A stretch of 64,000 nucleotides of DNA from the NCBI GenBank assembly GCA_947462335.1, contig OX381713.1, positions 20,762,381 to 20,826,380 of the forward strand, given 5' to 3'. Numbering within the stretch: position 1 is the stretch's first letter; each line of letters opens with the position of its first letter. Position numbers and translations under genes: made by a program. The DNA comes from Harmothoe impar. Lineage: Eukaryota; Annelida; Polychaeta; Phyllodocida; Polynoidae. A model generated the notes under the pieces. The model worked only from the letters and a program-made list of their open reading frames with translations. It did not search any database and was not told the DNA's origin. Positions 42,741 through 55,700 of the stretch are shown one piece after another.

Positions 42741-43153
42741 CCTGGTGATTTGGGCATGAACTATAGACAATTCTATCATTAAAACTGGGGTTTTTATTGG
42801 GCAGCCAGAGAAAAGACATTTATATTGGACTATATTTGTTGGTATTAGGCTAAGGCTAACCGTAACAATAATTCCTCAGAGGAAAGGATAAAGGGACTGG
42901 GAGTGAGATGAAAAATGCCTTTACCCATCCCACCCTGGTTGTAAGAAATGACCACCCCCTTAAAATAAAGTAACTATAGAAATGCCCATCATTTGTCCTT
43001 TCTTCAAAATCAATAACTATTGGGGGGGGGGGGGGCATTTATGCTTATGACCAAAATCAAGACCCCTCGCCCCACATCAATAAAAACAATTTTCTGGTCT
43101 CAGGAAGACTGGAGTATAACGAATAAGAGAAATTCTAACATCGCATTTTGCCT

Positions 43154-43159
43154 TTTATT
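43154..43159 (-). terminator. poly(A) signal of the homeobox gene
   Basis: AATAAA on the minus strand (TTTATT on plus), about 430 bases after the stop codon at 43,586. It is the best candidate found in that 3' untranslated region. Confidence 0.5.
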
Positions 43160-43585
43160 TACTTGAACATAATTCTATTATAATCATTCTTTCCAATGAA
43201 TTAAAATAACAAGGCAGACGAAAACATGGGAAAATTTCATAAGATTCTCATCCATAATTATTTATATCAAACCATTTAACATTTACAACATGGAACTTCA
43301 AGCTAAGGTAACACCAAACTGTAGCCAACGGGAGAGGTTCCCTCCTGATATTGATAAAGACTATACTTTAAATTCATACATCAACACAAATTCAAATTCC
43401 TTGTAATATCAAGCAAACTTTTAAATCATGCTGTGAAGTATACATGATGCAAATAATTCACAGGCATTCAAAATAGTTCAAGAAAATTCATGTAACCATG
43501 TGTACACACCACACCAGATACCATATGGGGCCCAACACTATTCAATTCATCAATGTATGGCCTGTAATAGTACACTGGTCTATAG

Positions 43586-43759
43586 TTAATGGTTGTACCG
43601 AGGGTCCGCTGTGTGAGGGTAGAAGGCAGGCTCAGGGAGGGGTGGCATGGAGTAGCTGGACAGATGAAGTAATGCCTCCACTACGTCCTGTTCGTCCGGC
43701 TGTGTATACAGAGGAGGCGAAGCTGGCTCCGATGTTAAACTGCTCCTTGGTGAACTCCC
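43586..43759 (-). CDS. homeobox gene last coding exon
   Basis: Acceptor ATATTTCATCAG, then 57 codons to TAA at 43,588-43,586. It contains an acidic/hydrophobic DEQDVVEALLHLSSY segment near the C-terminus that could act in activation. The 3' untranslated region follows to about 43,135. Confidence 0.8.
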   Translation of the reverse strand, partial: GSSPRSSLTSEPASPPLYTQPDEQDVVEALLHLSSYSMPPLPEPAFYPHTADPRYNH

Positions 43760-46700
43760 CTGATGAAATATTGAAAGTGTGATTTACATCGCAGTTGACT
43801 CAGGTTCAGGATGCTTATTAAAAGTGATTACGTTGATTGATTGAAATATGTTTGAGTAAAAAGAAGAAAAGAGTGAAAGAAAAACAGGGTCCCTCGGACC
43901 AGGGCATTTGGCACAGTCTCTTGAACCAGCAGCTTGGAACAGGATGCCCTTGAACAGGCGCCCCTGGCGCCATATGTATTATTATACCTAGCATACGATA
44001 ATGGCATTCATTATGCCTAGGAGTCTGTATGTCCACTGTGTGAAGTAAAAGGGATATACGCCGACCTGTGGGCATATGGGCCGTATGCCCATGGCTGGGA
44101 TTAGCCGTGGGCATACAGCCCATATGCCCACGGCTAGGCCGGGAAAAGGGGCATGAGACAGACAGACCCTTCACCTAGTTCAACATGTACTTGTTAATGT
44201 CAAATCACAGTCCATGTAACAAATCCTAACCACCCCATTGTTTCCGGGACCCATCTAGGGAGAAATAGAAATAATGTGCAGAGATAGATATAGGCATACT
44301 TTGTCTTAACGCAATAAGGTACTAATTCCATGAGGGATGGCTAGGTATAATAAAGCCAAAACCACACTCAAATGCATCTAGCCTTCTGTATGCCTTTTGT
44401 GTATGCCTATGTGTACGGGACTCTCGTGCTGCGCACTCGAGCCCGTACACATAGGCCTACACTCAAGGCATACAGAGTCTAGATGCATTATCGTGCAGTT
44501 TTGGTTTAATATCATATGGTCTAGTACATTTGAACATGTACCATTATTTAAACTGCTCTCCTTTTTCTCTTACACAAAATGCTATGGTTGTATTAAACGC
44601 AAGTTAAGTTTACATTGACATGGCCATTAATTGTTATTACCGCTGGTAGATTAAAAGAGTGAAAGATGATACAGCAGGAGGGTGGGGAGAAGATATAGTT
44701 TACAATGATAACAGCTTACCAGTGAGTCCCTCCTGGGTGTGGGGTACGGAGGACGTGCGAGGTGTAGGTTGGGGTAGGACGGTACAGCTCCCAGTACACC
44801 CCCATCTCTACTGTCAGCTGTATGGCTAAATGGGAACAGAAAAGGGGACTAAAGTACAAATGGGAATAGTTGGGGATGTGTGCACTTTAGGCCAACAGCT
44901 GTTTTCCTTGGTCAAATGCCGTTTTCTACATACTACTTACAACGTTATTCAGGTATGGGGGGGGGGGGGGGGAGCTTCTTTCTCACTGCTACCATGGCAG
45001 CCGGAATTATATCTTATTTTTTATTTTTCAATATAGGCCTTGGGGGCACTACAGTTGACTCCTCCTCTGATTCATGACTATACTATACTATAGTATTCCC
45101 CCTATTGACCTGCTTCATGTAATTGCCTCTTAAATGGTCATGGAAAACCATTCGCCATTTTCAGCTCACGTGTGGTGCTGTAATTAAAGAACTTACCTGA
45201 TTCTCTTGGTAGGGTTGTAGGTGGTAGTCGTGGCAGGGGGAGGAGAGGCAGGTGTCCACTGGGGGGTGGGAGGTAGTGGGGGCAGGCTGGTAGAGACTGG
45301 GGGCACAAACGGCCAACCTGTAGCAGCTAGTCCAGAGACTCCTCCAGGTGCACTAGGGCCCTGCATATTAAGATACAGATGAAACTGTCATATGTACAAT
45401 GTATACATTACTACACATAAGGCCACACTTTTTTTTTAAATTTGGGTTACGGATCCTTCAAAAATTTATCAACGCACGGAGGACGAAATAAAAAAAATTG
45501 AAAATAAAATAAAAGTTAGCCTCTGGGCATTTTATTTATTTTTTGTACAGAAAGCCTTTATACCCCAATGTCGGAGGGAAAAATAAAAAGGACCACCCAC
45601 AATAGAAAGGATGGTCTGACAATAGAAATACAATAATATTTAGGTAAACAGATTTTTTGAAAAGGTTTCAAAAATCGAGAAAATTCTTAAGTCCCATTTT
45701 ACCTTAATGAAAAGTAGATAGTTGTTTTCCTGTTGATTTTAGCTTTCTTTCGGTATATCATGTCATAAATCTTTTATTTTTTTCCTGTTTTTTCTTCTTC
45801 TCTGGATTTCACATCGGAGGGAATAAAAAAAAAGTCTAAAATTCAAATTTTATTTTTATTCTGATTTTGGGCTTTCCTAGTGCGGCGGGCCCGTAACCCA
45901 AATTTAAAAAAAAGTGTGGCCTAACCTATATACAGCAGGGTTTGATACTTTTATATCATTAGCGCTATATCAAACGTAAAGCACTTTAATAGCCTCTGTA
46001 ACAGACGTCTTGGCACAAGGCCCACATACACCAGGATCATCGATACAAAGACCAACCAGGGCCCTTTGAAAAAGGGGCCATCTGAACCAGGGCCACTTGG
46101 ACGATGGGTTTGTGACAGGGACCCCCTGAACCAATACCAAGGCCATTTGAAACAAGGTCCAACTGAATCAGGGGCCGTTCAAGTTTCTACAGCGCTCTTG
46201 AATCTTAAGCTTCATGTATCTTAAGTCAGGACTCAACTGAACCAGGGCCTCATAAACCAAAGCCTTTGGATTGGGGCAGTGTTGCCGAAATGACACCGGC
46301 ACACCAGCTTTTGCCCGGTGTAAAAGCTTAATGGCTGGTGTAAGGCCCTGGGACACAAGTCATAAGGGCCAGGTCCAGATCAAACCGATCTGTGTGCTAC
46401 AGTATACGTTATTGGTTGCATGGAGATTAAATTGCATGAGAGGACACACCTAAGAGGGACATCCTTTGTAGATTGCCACCACAAGTGTTAATGGCTTGAC
46501 ACTTAAGCCTAGACTGTAACAGTATAGGATAAGTACCGCTCAGTCTGCTCTGAACAATTTAGTTTTTACCTTAACTGGGAGTCTTGGGCTGAAGGGTGCT
46601 GGCTGCCACAGACTGCCCACATCAGGTGGTGCTGAAATGAAGAGCAAAGTCGTACAATGGTAAGGCAAACCTTGGAAAAATGAACTTCTGACAAAGTCGC

Positions 46701-49700
46701 ATTATCTGATATGGCAGGAGCAGACTGCAGCATTCACTGGGGTTACACCAAAGCCTTGTAAATAGTCAGGTCGAAATATGATATCAGTGTTAGTTTAACT
46801 GTTTTGTTTAATTTGGGAAAGAACCAACCCCGCCTAACAACTTAAGCTCCCAGCTATCTGTTTACTAAGTTTTTTTCTCTTTTTAAATGGGGTACATATT
46901 ATATAAACTGAGAAATTATGCATAATTTGCTGCCATCTTGACACATAATAGATTTGTTTATTCTTTGCTTATATGAGATTTTTCAAATATTCCTGAGAAG
47001 CTGAGCTAGGTCCATACAACTTACAACTATTTCTTCAGTGAATTTAAGCATTTCAAAGTATAACACAGGCGAGTTTCAGCAACACTGGATCCACATGGTT
47101 TTATGACAAAAGGTGTGAATCAGATGCGGTTGTAGCAGTTACCTGTGGTGATGGAGGTGGTGTGTGACATAGAGAGGTCAGTCAGGCTATCCTTGTCCAG
47201 CATACCAGACCACAGGGCAGCAGGAGGAGCAGGAGGAGGGGCAGCTATGTTTGCACTCACACTACACCTACTGGGCACCTGGTAATACATGTACCAAGAA
47301 GGAAAATTGTTGTGTTCAGGTAACATTGACTAAAAGAAATATGGTAGGTAGGTTACAATATTAATTTAGGCTTTTTGTAGAGATAACCATATAAAACCAA
47401 ACATAGTCAATTACAATTTATTTGTCATTTATTGCTGAGTTATACAAAGTGAAAAATGTTTTCCTGCTAACAGTGGTTGTGGACCAGGTTTGTCGCATTT
47501 TTTTTGATTGACGTTTCAATGTATTTGATACATCTCTTCAAGGATTCTAGGCTAGTTCAGTACGTTTTTCAGATAATTTGCCATTTTTGACCCTATAAAA
47601 ACTATATAATATATGTCCTTTAAGCTTATGTATAAATAAACATCAACTATTTCTGGGTTAGGAATTTCAACTCTCTATTCTGTATGTGGCTCCTTAAAAC
47701 CTGTAGTTAAAATCCTGAATATTTCACCCTTTCTAGCTGAACACATTTATAGATAATGATTACTTACCCTTTGCCGAGGCACTGTTGAGCAGACCGGTGT
47801 CTTTGCCGCTGATCGCTCCCCTCTCCGGTTGGCCTCTGGAGACAAGTGTAGAATACCGCCCCTTTCACTGACCTGTCTACCACAATGTGAGTCACTTGTG
47901 AAGAGCACCTCAGCTGGGGAATTGTGGAACAGTGCTTGAGCTGAACTACTCATGGTTGGAGAGCTCAGGAGCAGTTCTTTGTCGGGTGTAGTGAATGTCT
48001 GAGTGTTGACTATGAGCTGCTCATTGTATAGAGCGCATGTTTTGAGGGGTTGCTGAGACTGGTGCTCTGTGGTCTCTGTGGTCTGTGCAGGCTGTAGCGG
48101 CTGGCAGACAGAAGAGGTTAACCTCTCAGGGTTCTTAAGGTAGCCACTGAGGGGTGAGGTACAGGTGGACTGCTCACTAGTGCAATCCATGAGCAGCTCT
48201 GGTTGGTGGCTGAGCTGCTCACCCACTGACACCATACCAACAGTCTCCACTGAGTGTGAGGAGCTGGTGGTGGCAGAGACATGGGGAGTGTCCGGTGAGG
48301 AGGTGATGGTTATAACCTCTGCAATTCCCCCATTGTGGCTATTCATAGAAGTACAGTTTCTTTTGTTCCCTTTCTGCTGCTGCCTCCTGCTCCTGTGGGT
48401 CACCTTATTCTTCCTAGCACTAGGGGGTTTAGTGTAGTTCAGTGGAGGATTCCTGATGTCTGTATAAGGCATCTGACTTGTCTTTATTTCTTGTGTCCTA
48501 CTGGTGCTGTTGTTGATGAGGGCAATAGGACTATAAGGTCTCTGCTGCACTGACTCATGTTGTAGCATGTACCTCAGCATGTCATACTGATCAGACTTTG
48601 TTACAGAGCTAGAGTCAGGACCTGACTTGAGTGTGGCTGCTGCAACCTGTACCCCGTCCCCTGCTGTCACTGAGACCCCATAAAGATCTGTTCTAGTCTC
48701 ACAACCCTTGGTAAGACTGGGCTGTAATCTACTTTCCCCTTCACAGGACCAGGATGTCATCCTGGCAGTGACCAGGGTTTTCCCCTCTGGACTCTGTTTG
48801 GCAATAGACATTGCCCGACTCACCGGTCGAATCGATGGCTCGGTGAAAGCTGCATTGCTGCTGCTGAAACTGTGGTTGAGATTACAACCAAAGCTGCTAC
48901 AAAGACTGTTCATGGAGTAGGTACTTTGGCGTGGAACTGTTTGGTAGTACCCTGGGTATACATCTTTACCGAAGGATGGCAAGCAGTATGTGGGAGTTTC
49001 AGAGCTGAGAAGAGTCGCGAGTGGGTCCCGCGACATCATGGGAAGAGGGAATGGGTTTTTGTAGGTCTGGGTGGTGTAGCATGGCAGAGGGTAGACTTCT
49101 AATGGGGTGTAGCTGCTGTGGTTCAAGTTAACATGGCTCGTTGGGCGATAATCAGGTAAGTAACTTGGTGTGTTCAATGGGTTGAACATGTTCTGTGTTC
49201 TCTCCGGCACACTGAAATACCAACAGGAGTTTTAGTCATGTTTTTAAGGCAGTAGCTTATCATCATAATTTTCTATTCAAAGACATAACTTCTTAGCTGC
49301 CAAGGGATGGCGGTCAGGAAATAAAGCAATAGCAAGGCAATAGTCCAGTCTGACCATTCTTTTTATTCAGTATAGATCTGCAATTTTAACACAACAATGA
49401 GATTAACACCTCTTTCTGTTACCCCCCCCCCCATTTCTGGCAGCTTCCTGTACTACTACGTAACAGATGCACAAAAAGTAACCTACCATTGGGCTACATC
49501 GGGGAAGGTGGATTTATTCATTGTCACCCCTGGAGTGGCAGGCCATTTACATATGTCGTAAGCGGGGTAGGGGTCTTGTCTGAAGCTGGTGTACGGCTGA
49601 CTATTTGGTGCTAGTTTTTCACTGATTTGTGGTGTAGCACTCCTGTCAAATGTACTTGTCAACTCCTCCACACCGCAAGAGTAGCGATCTGCTACAAAAA

Positions 49701-52700
49701 GACAATTAAACAAATAGTTGATAAAGTAAGTGGAATTGATTGGCCTGTGCCACATGAATGTTATCATGTGGCACAAGCACAGGCCACACTTCTTTTTTAA
49801 ATCTTTGGGCTACGAATACCTCAGGAAATTTCTAAAGCACAGAGGGCGAAATAAAGAATAAAAACAACTATATAAAAATGAGCTCTAGGTATTTTACTCA
49901 TATAAAAAAGATTTTGCAACAATTGAAAAACAATGATGTTTTAGTAAACTGATCTTAGGCCAGACCAAAAAAAAGAGTTGGTGAATGGATTTCGCGCACC
50001 TTATTTTCGGAAAGGGAAATTTTATTTCTTTTTTGAAAAAAAAATTGTCAATGGACTTCGCTCGCTTCATTTTTTTCAAAATTGAGAATTTTTTTTTTTT
50101 TTCAAATTTTCTTCCAGTTATTCCCCCATATCAACCAATAAATTATTGTGTTAGGGGTCCACTAAGAACTTTTGTCGGAGTCTGGTTAAAAAAAAAAAAA
50201 AAGTCGCTCGCTCCAGTTTTCCACCGACAAAATCCATTGACAAAAAAAAATTCTTTAAAAAAAAAAAAAAGAAATTCGCTCGCTCGCACCATTTTTTGAA
50301 AAGTGAAATCCATTGACCAACTTCTTTTTTGGTGTGGCCTTATTGTTTTTTTTTTCAAAAACTGTAAAATGATTATTTCATCACAATGAGCGGTAAATCA
50401 TTATTTTCCTCTTGATTTTAGCTTTCCAACGGTATATCATACTGCATATACCTTTTTCTCTTTTTTTTTTGGATTGTTTTCTCTGGATCACACATCAGAG
50501 GGAATAGAATAAGTGCATTTTCCCAATTTTATTTTTATTCTGTTTTTGGGCTTTCCTAGTGCGGTGGGCAGTGCAGATTGATAACATATACCTGAATGAC
50601 ATGATGCTCACCAGGTAGACATACGGGATGGTAGACATTAGTCAGACCGGTCAGGGTGGGAACTGGAATCTCTGTACTAAACATGTTGGAGCGCTGGCTG
50701 CAGTGAAATAGAATGAGAATCACATTACAGAACTAGACCTGCGTACATTATTGTCAGACAAACTATATACAGCGAGTACTCGATAACCCGATCACCCTCG
50801 TTCCAGGAAAATAATGGCCGGAATCTGCCGGATTATTGAAACATATTATGCTTATGTATGGAACTGTCCCTGATAAGCAGCCTGATAATCGAGGGTGCCG
50901 GATTATTAAAGGCCGGATTATCGAGGTCTCACTGAAGCGGGACTCAACATTTTATATTTTAGAAGAAAGATTAACCTACGGTTTAAAGATCCCTTTCCTG
51001 TTGCTAATTTATAGTTTTCTATAATATTATAATTCATTGTTGAATCTTTAGGCTGGTTACAGTAGCCAAACACATACACTCGAGTGTGGTCTTACAGGTA
51101 AAGCTCTATATTATGTAATACATGTAGGTGTCCCAGCGTTTAGGGAAAGCTTTTTTTTTTCTCTAAACTCTGGTGAACTTTCCTGTGTCTAAAAAAGCTT
51201 TCCATACACTACTCATTAAACCTTCGCCACGTCCCATCTAGTACTTGGCATTGTACGTTGCACACACACCACTTCCCCTATACTACTTGGTAACTCCAAT
51301 CCTCCCTTTCCATATGCTACTCTTATACCCCAACCACTACCCTATATAAGTATATTATCTATGAACTCCAATCCTCCCTTTCCATATGCCACTTATGAAC
51401 CCCAAACCACTTCCCCTAGACTACAATATGAACGCCAATCCTCCCTTTCCATATACTACTTATAGATCCTAAGCCACTTTCCATATACTACAGTACTTAG
51501 GAACTCCAATCCTGCCTTTCCATATGCTACTCATAGACCCTGAGCCACTTCCCCTATACTACATAGGAACTCCAATCCTGCCTTTCCGTATGCTAATTAT
51601 AGATCCCAAACCACTTTCCCTATACTACTTATGAACGCCAGTCCTCCCTTTCCGTATGTTACTTATAGACCCCAAGACACTTTCCATATATTACTTATGG
51701 ACTCCAAACTCTATGAACGAGATAATTGTACAAGTAAACTGACAGTCATATCTGCTTCATAAGGCAAGTTATGTTTCTGGTTTAGCTGACATCATTTGAA
51801 AAAGTAACCTAACCTGGCCATTTCTGGACGGTTTCACTAGGAACATGTACTACTTACCTTGCTGGTCTACCATTATTGAACTGACCACAGCTTGCAAGTA
51901 AAGAACTGGTACTAGCATCAGCATGCTGCGGTAGTGTGCTGGGGTACCGCTTGGATGTATCAACTGTTGTCTCTGGTAATGTCCCTAGAGAAAATACATG
52001 TCAGGGGCTGAATTAATATGGAGAGTAGGTTTAAGAGTTCACAAATGTAATTTTGAAATCAAGGCATTACTGTATTCCTGAGGCTTTGATTGTCTGAAGC
52101 CATGTGTTAAGACCTACTGATTTGTAATTAATCGAATTAATTATGTCTTAGAGTTTCCATTATATAGGTTTTAATTGCCTGATCGTTTAGGCTAACTTGC
52201 CCTGTTCACCTATCATTGGGCTAGAATAGTTTGTGCATGTAGGTCCCCAACATTTTAAGCTCAGAGAGCTGCCTACCAGGTCCTTGCATGTTCCTGTCTA
52301 CATTAAATGGACAGGAGTCCCATATGGGTGTTGTGCAACTGAAGAGCCCCGGTGTGGGGGCATGTGCGGGGCGGGTGGGCCGCACTGGTCTGAACAGACT
52401 CTCCGCCAGTGCCTTGCTGCTACCCTTTAACAGGTCCATGGGCGGAACTGGTCTAAAACTGGCTTGTTTTGGCGGTCCTCTTGGAGGCTCCTTGAAGATG
52501 ATATCTGTGGAAGAAGAATATCATTCACAGTACCATAAAGTGTCCTCAATTAAATACAAGTATTTTTTATCAGACGAGTTTATAAATGGTGTGAAATCAA
52601 CAGAGCGTGCAGGGCGTGGCTGATATTTCACACTTGTATTTGGGACGAGTATGGTCATGGACTATCAGCCTAGTCTGTAATAAACTGAAAGGTGGCAGCA

Positions 52701-55700
52701 AGTGAGATAGGCTCTGTAGGCTGCACGACACTGATTATTTTCCCACTATAGGCCTATATAGGATTTGTGGAAAAATTAAATGGTTATGCGTATCTGTGAG
52801 CTTAGCCAGTTATTTTCTTATAAATAGATAATCATTTCCCAAGTATTTAAGGCCATTAGACATCGTGATTACATTTCGTGATTTAGGTGTTCATGATTTG
52901 AGCAATTGCATCAATATTTTCTAGATTACTAGTGAGAGGAGGGCCCCTGAAGAGGGTCCTGATTCACATGGCACTGGTTCAGAGGACTCTGATTCATATG
53001 GCACTGGTTAAAGTTTGTATCCCAACTAGGGTGAATAAAATTGACCTCCATTAATAATTAGCTGAAACCCCTAAATATGTGCTTCTCTTCTGAAATGGGT
53101 TTCACTGTTACCAAGGGTCTAAATGTAAGGTGAATGGTATATGTGATTGATATCACATGTGAACCAGGGCTTTTTTTGTGATCTAGTTCTCTTTATCTAA
53201 TTCTACTGTTTTCAAAATTGTTGATATGTTTTTGTGAAATTATGTTACAGCAAATTGAAAAGATGAAAGTATGATTTACATCACAAATGACTCAGGGTTA
53301 GGTTGATAAATTGATTGAATTGACTGATAAATTCATTTCAGGAATGATGAGTTATTTGTCAATTCTGATAACAGAAAGGTATTACTGGTTCAAAACTACC
53401 CATACAACCAGTGTGGTCTACTTTTTCTTTATGGCTAATTTGAGTGGAAGAAATCATTTCTCATTTTTGACAGCAGAATCACATTCTCCAGAAAACGCTA
53501 CCCCAAATTCATATATTACAAGTCACATATAATTGAATTCCAGGTGGTGGCTGTATGTGAGCAGGTGGTTGTGGGAAAGCAGGTGGCTGGGGGCAAGCAG
53601 GTGGCTGTGTGCGTCATCGCCTGGAAGCCTGTAGCTGTCGCTTTAAGTCTCTGCCAAGAAGTGAGTCCATCGGAGCGTTAACGGCAAAGGCATCTTCGTC
53701 TCCATTTCCTCAGAGCGTCTCAAAAAGCGTCTCACACCATTTTTACATTAGAACAAAGAGGATTCTGTGCAAAGTGACAGTTGGGGAAGGTCTGTAGTTT
53801 ACTTAGAACCCTATCCTTTAGCATTGAGCTGAAAAGGTTGGTTTTGTGCTGTTTAGGTGACTTTTTTTCAATATCTATTTTGTATATGAAATATTTGTTT
53901 CAATATTTGATGGTATGGATTGGCATTGATCAACACTTATATGCTGCTGCATTTAAATATTTTATTCGCAAATTTTTCACAGCAAAATAAGAGACAGAAT
54001 GCAACAGATTTTTTCGGCAAAAATACCTGTCGTATAAGAACCTGGTACGGAGGTGCCCTGGTTTAATAATGTAACAAGGGGACAAATTCAAGGATTTTAC
54101 GGCAAAGCCGTAGTGGCTTTGGGTTTTATAGGATTGTTATGAACTACAGGTGAGAAAACGAGGGGGCATAGATTTATAATTTTTGGTGTTTCTGGGTTTT
54201 TTATGCAATTCATGTATGGCATAACAATAGAATCCAATATGTGCCAATGGAATCAAATGTACCAATGCACCTCCATTGATGCCTATGCAAATACCATCTT
54301 GGCAGCCATCTTGAAAATTACCTGGATCAAAAATCGGAGCCTACAAATGGATTCTACACCCCAGAAAACCCTATTATACATGTGTCATACAAGGAAATCG
54401 GACAATCTTGAGTTTTTGGTGGCCATCTTGGAAATTTCCCGGATTGAAATTGTGAGCCTGAAAATGGATTCTACATCCCAGAAAACCCTATTATCCATGT
54501 ATCACACAAGTAAATCAGACAATCTTGAGTTTTCGGCAGCCATCTTGGCAGTCAGAGGGAGGAGGAGGGGGCAGAAGGAGGGAAAGTAGAGGGAGGAGAA
54601 GCTAACAGGAAGGAGGAAAATGGGATAGAGTGGGGGGGAGGGGTAGATGGGGTAGTAGGAGGGGGCATAGGAAGGAGGAGAGGGCAGAGGGAGGAGGAGA
54701 GGGCAGAGAAAGGAGGGAGGAGGAGGAGAGGGCAGAGGCAGGAGGAGAGGGCAGATGCAGGAGGAGGAGGAGAGGGCACAGGGAGGCACAGGGAGGAGGA
54801 GGGGGGCACAAGGAGGACTTGTGATGGCCTAACTTTAAAGACTGTAAAATATTATTTCAGGGTTGGTGCATGTGTGTGCGGGTTGGGGGAGGGGTAATTA
54901 TGTTGGACTTCACAGTTTGTCTTTGGGCGGGCTTGAGTGATTTCAAGAGCCACCCTGGACCCACTCAACTTCTAGTATAGGTCCCGTATGTGCATAGTAT
55001 GGGAATTGGCATTGACATTGACAGCTTGGCTTGACATGGGAGTCAATAGTTATTATGCTGGTACCTATCCTCGCCATTGACAGCCACATTAGAGAACTCA
55101 AAATATGGCTGTTCACAAGATGTCTAGGCCTTACCACAAGGTACATTGGTTCTACATGTAGTAACTGAAAACAAGATCTAGGATAAATTAGTCTTGCACA
55201 TGCCTACAAGGACACATCAACACTCTCTCTGAAAAAGCTGCATCCACTATATGCATACAGGACCTATGTAAATTCTATGGTTTGCATATGCTAATAAATC
55301 AATGTACAAGGCCGTATAAACAGCGTATTGCTTGTTTAGATAATATTATGACGAGCTATGACAACAACATGCTAACAGGTGTACTGAACATGTTGGTGAG
55401 TGATCACCTACCCGTTTTTTTGCGTTAAAACCATGCAAAAAAGCGTTGTTACTGAAAAAAACATTACTACTAGGTCATATAAGGACTTTGATGAAGACCT
55501 GTTTCTAGATTGGCTAGCGGAAGCAGATTGGGATGCGTATTTTGGGATGTCTGATCCCAGTGATGCTTGGAGTTTTATACAAAATCACATCGTTAGTTTC
55601 TTGGATGGTACCTGCCCGATCACTACTAATGTGATACGTGATATGGGAAATGAGTGGATGAACGCCGATATTCGCAGCTTGATTTTTGAACGCGAGCAAA

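Noticed and set aside
44811..44817. AG before 44,817 as acceptor of the penultimate homeobox exon
   Set aside because: It would bring a TGA in frame immediately after the junction. The AG seven bases further keeps the frame open into the last exon.
54203..54589. 128-codon ORF with a duplicated peptide
   Set aside because: The duplication reflects the 114-bp tandem repeat in DNA. No splice sites or family resemblance support coding.
54502..54811. Pro/Ser/Leu-rich minus-strand ORFs
   Set aside because: They are translations of the polypurine tract at 54,545-54,815 and open in more than one frame.
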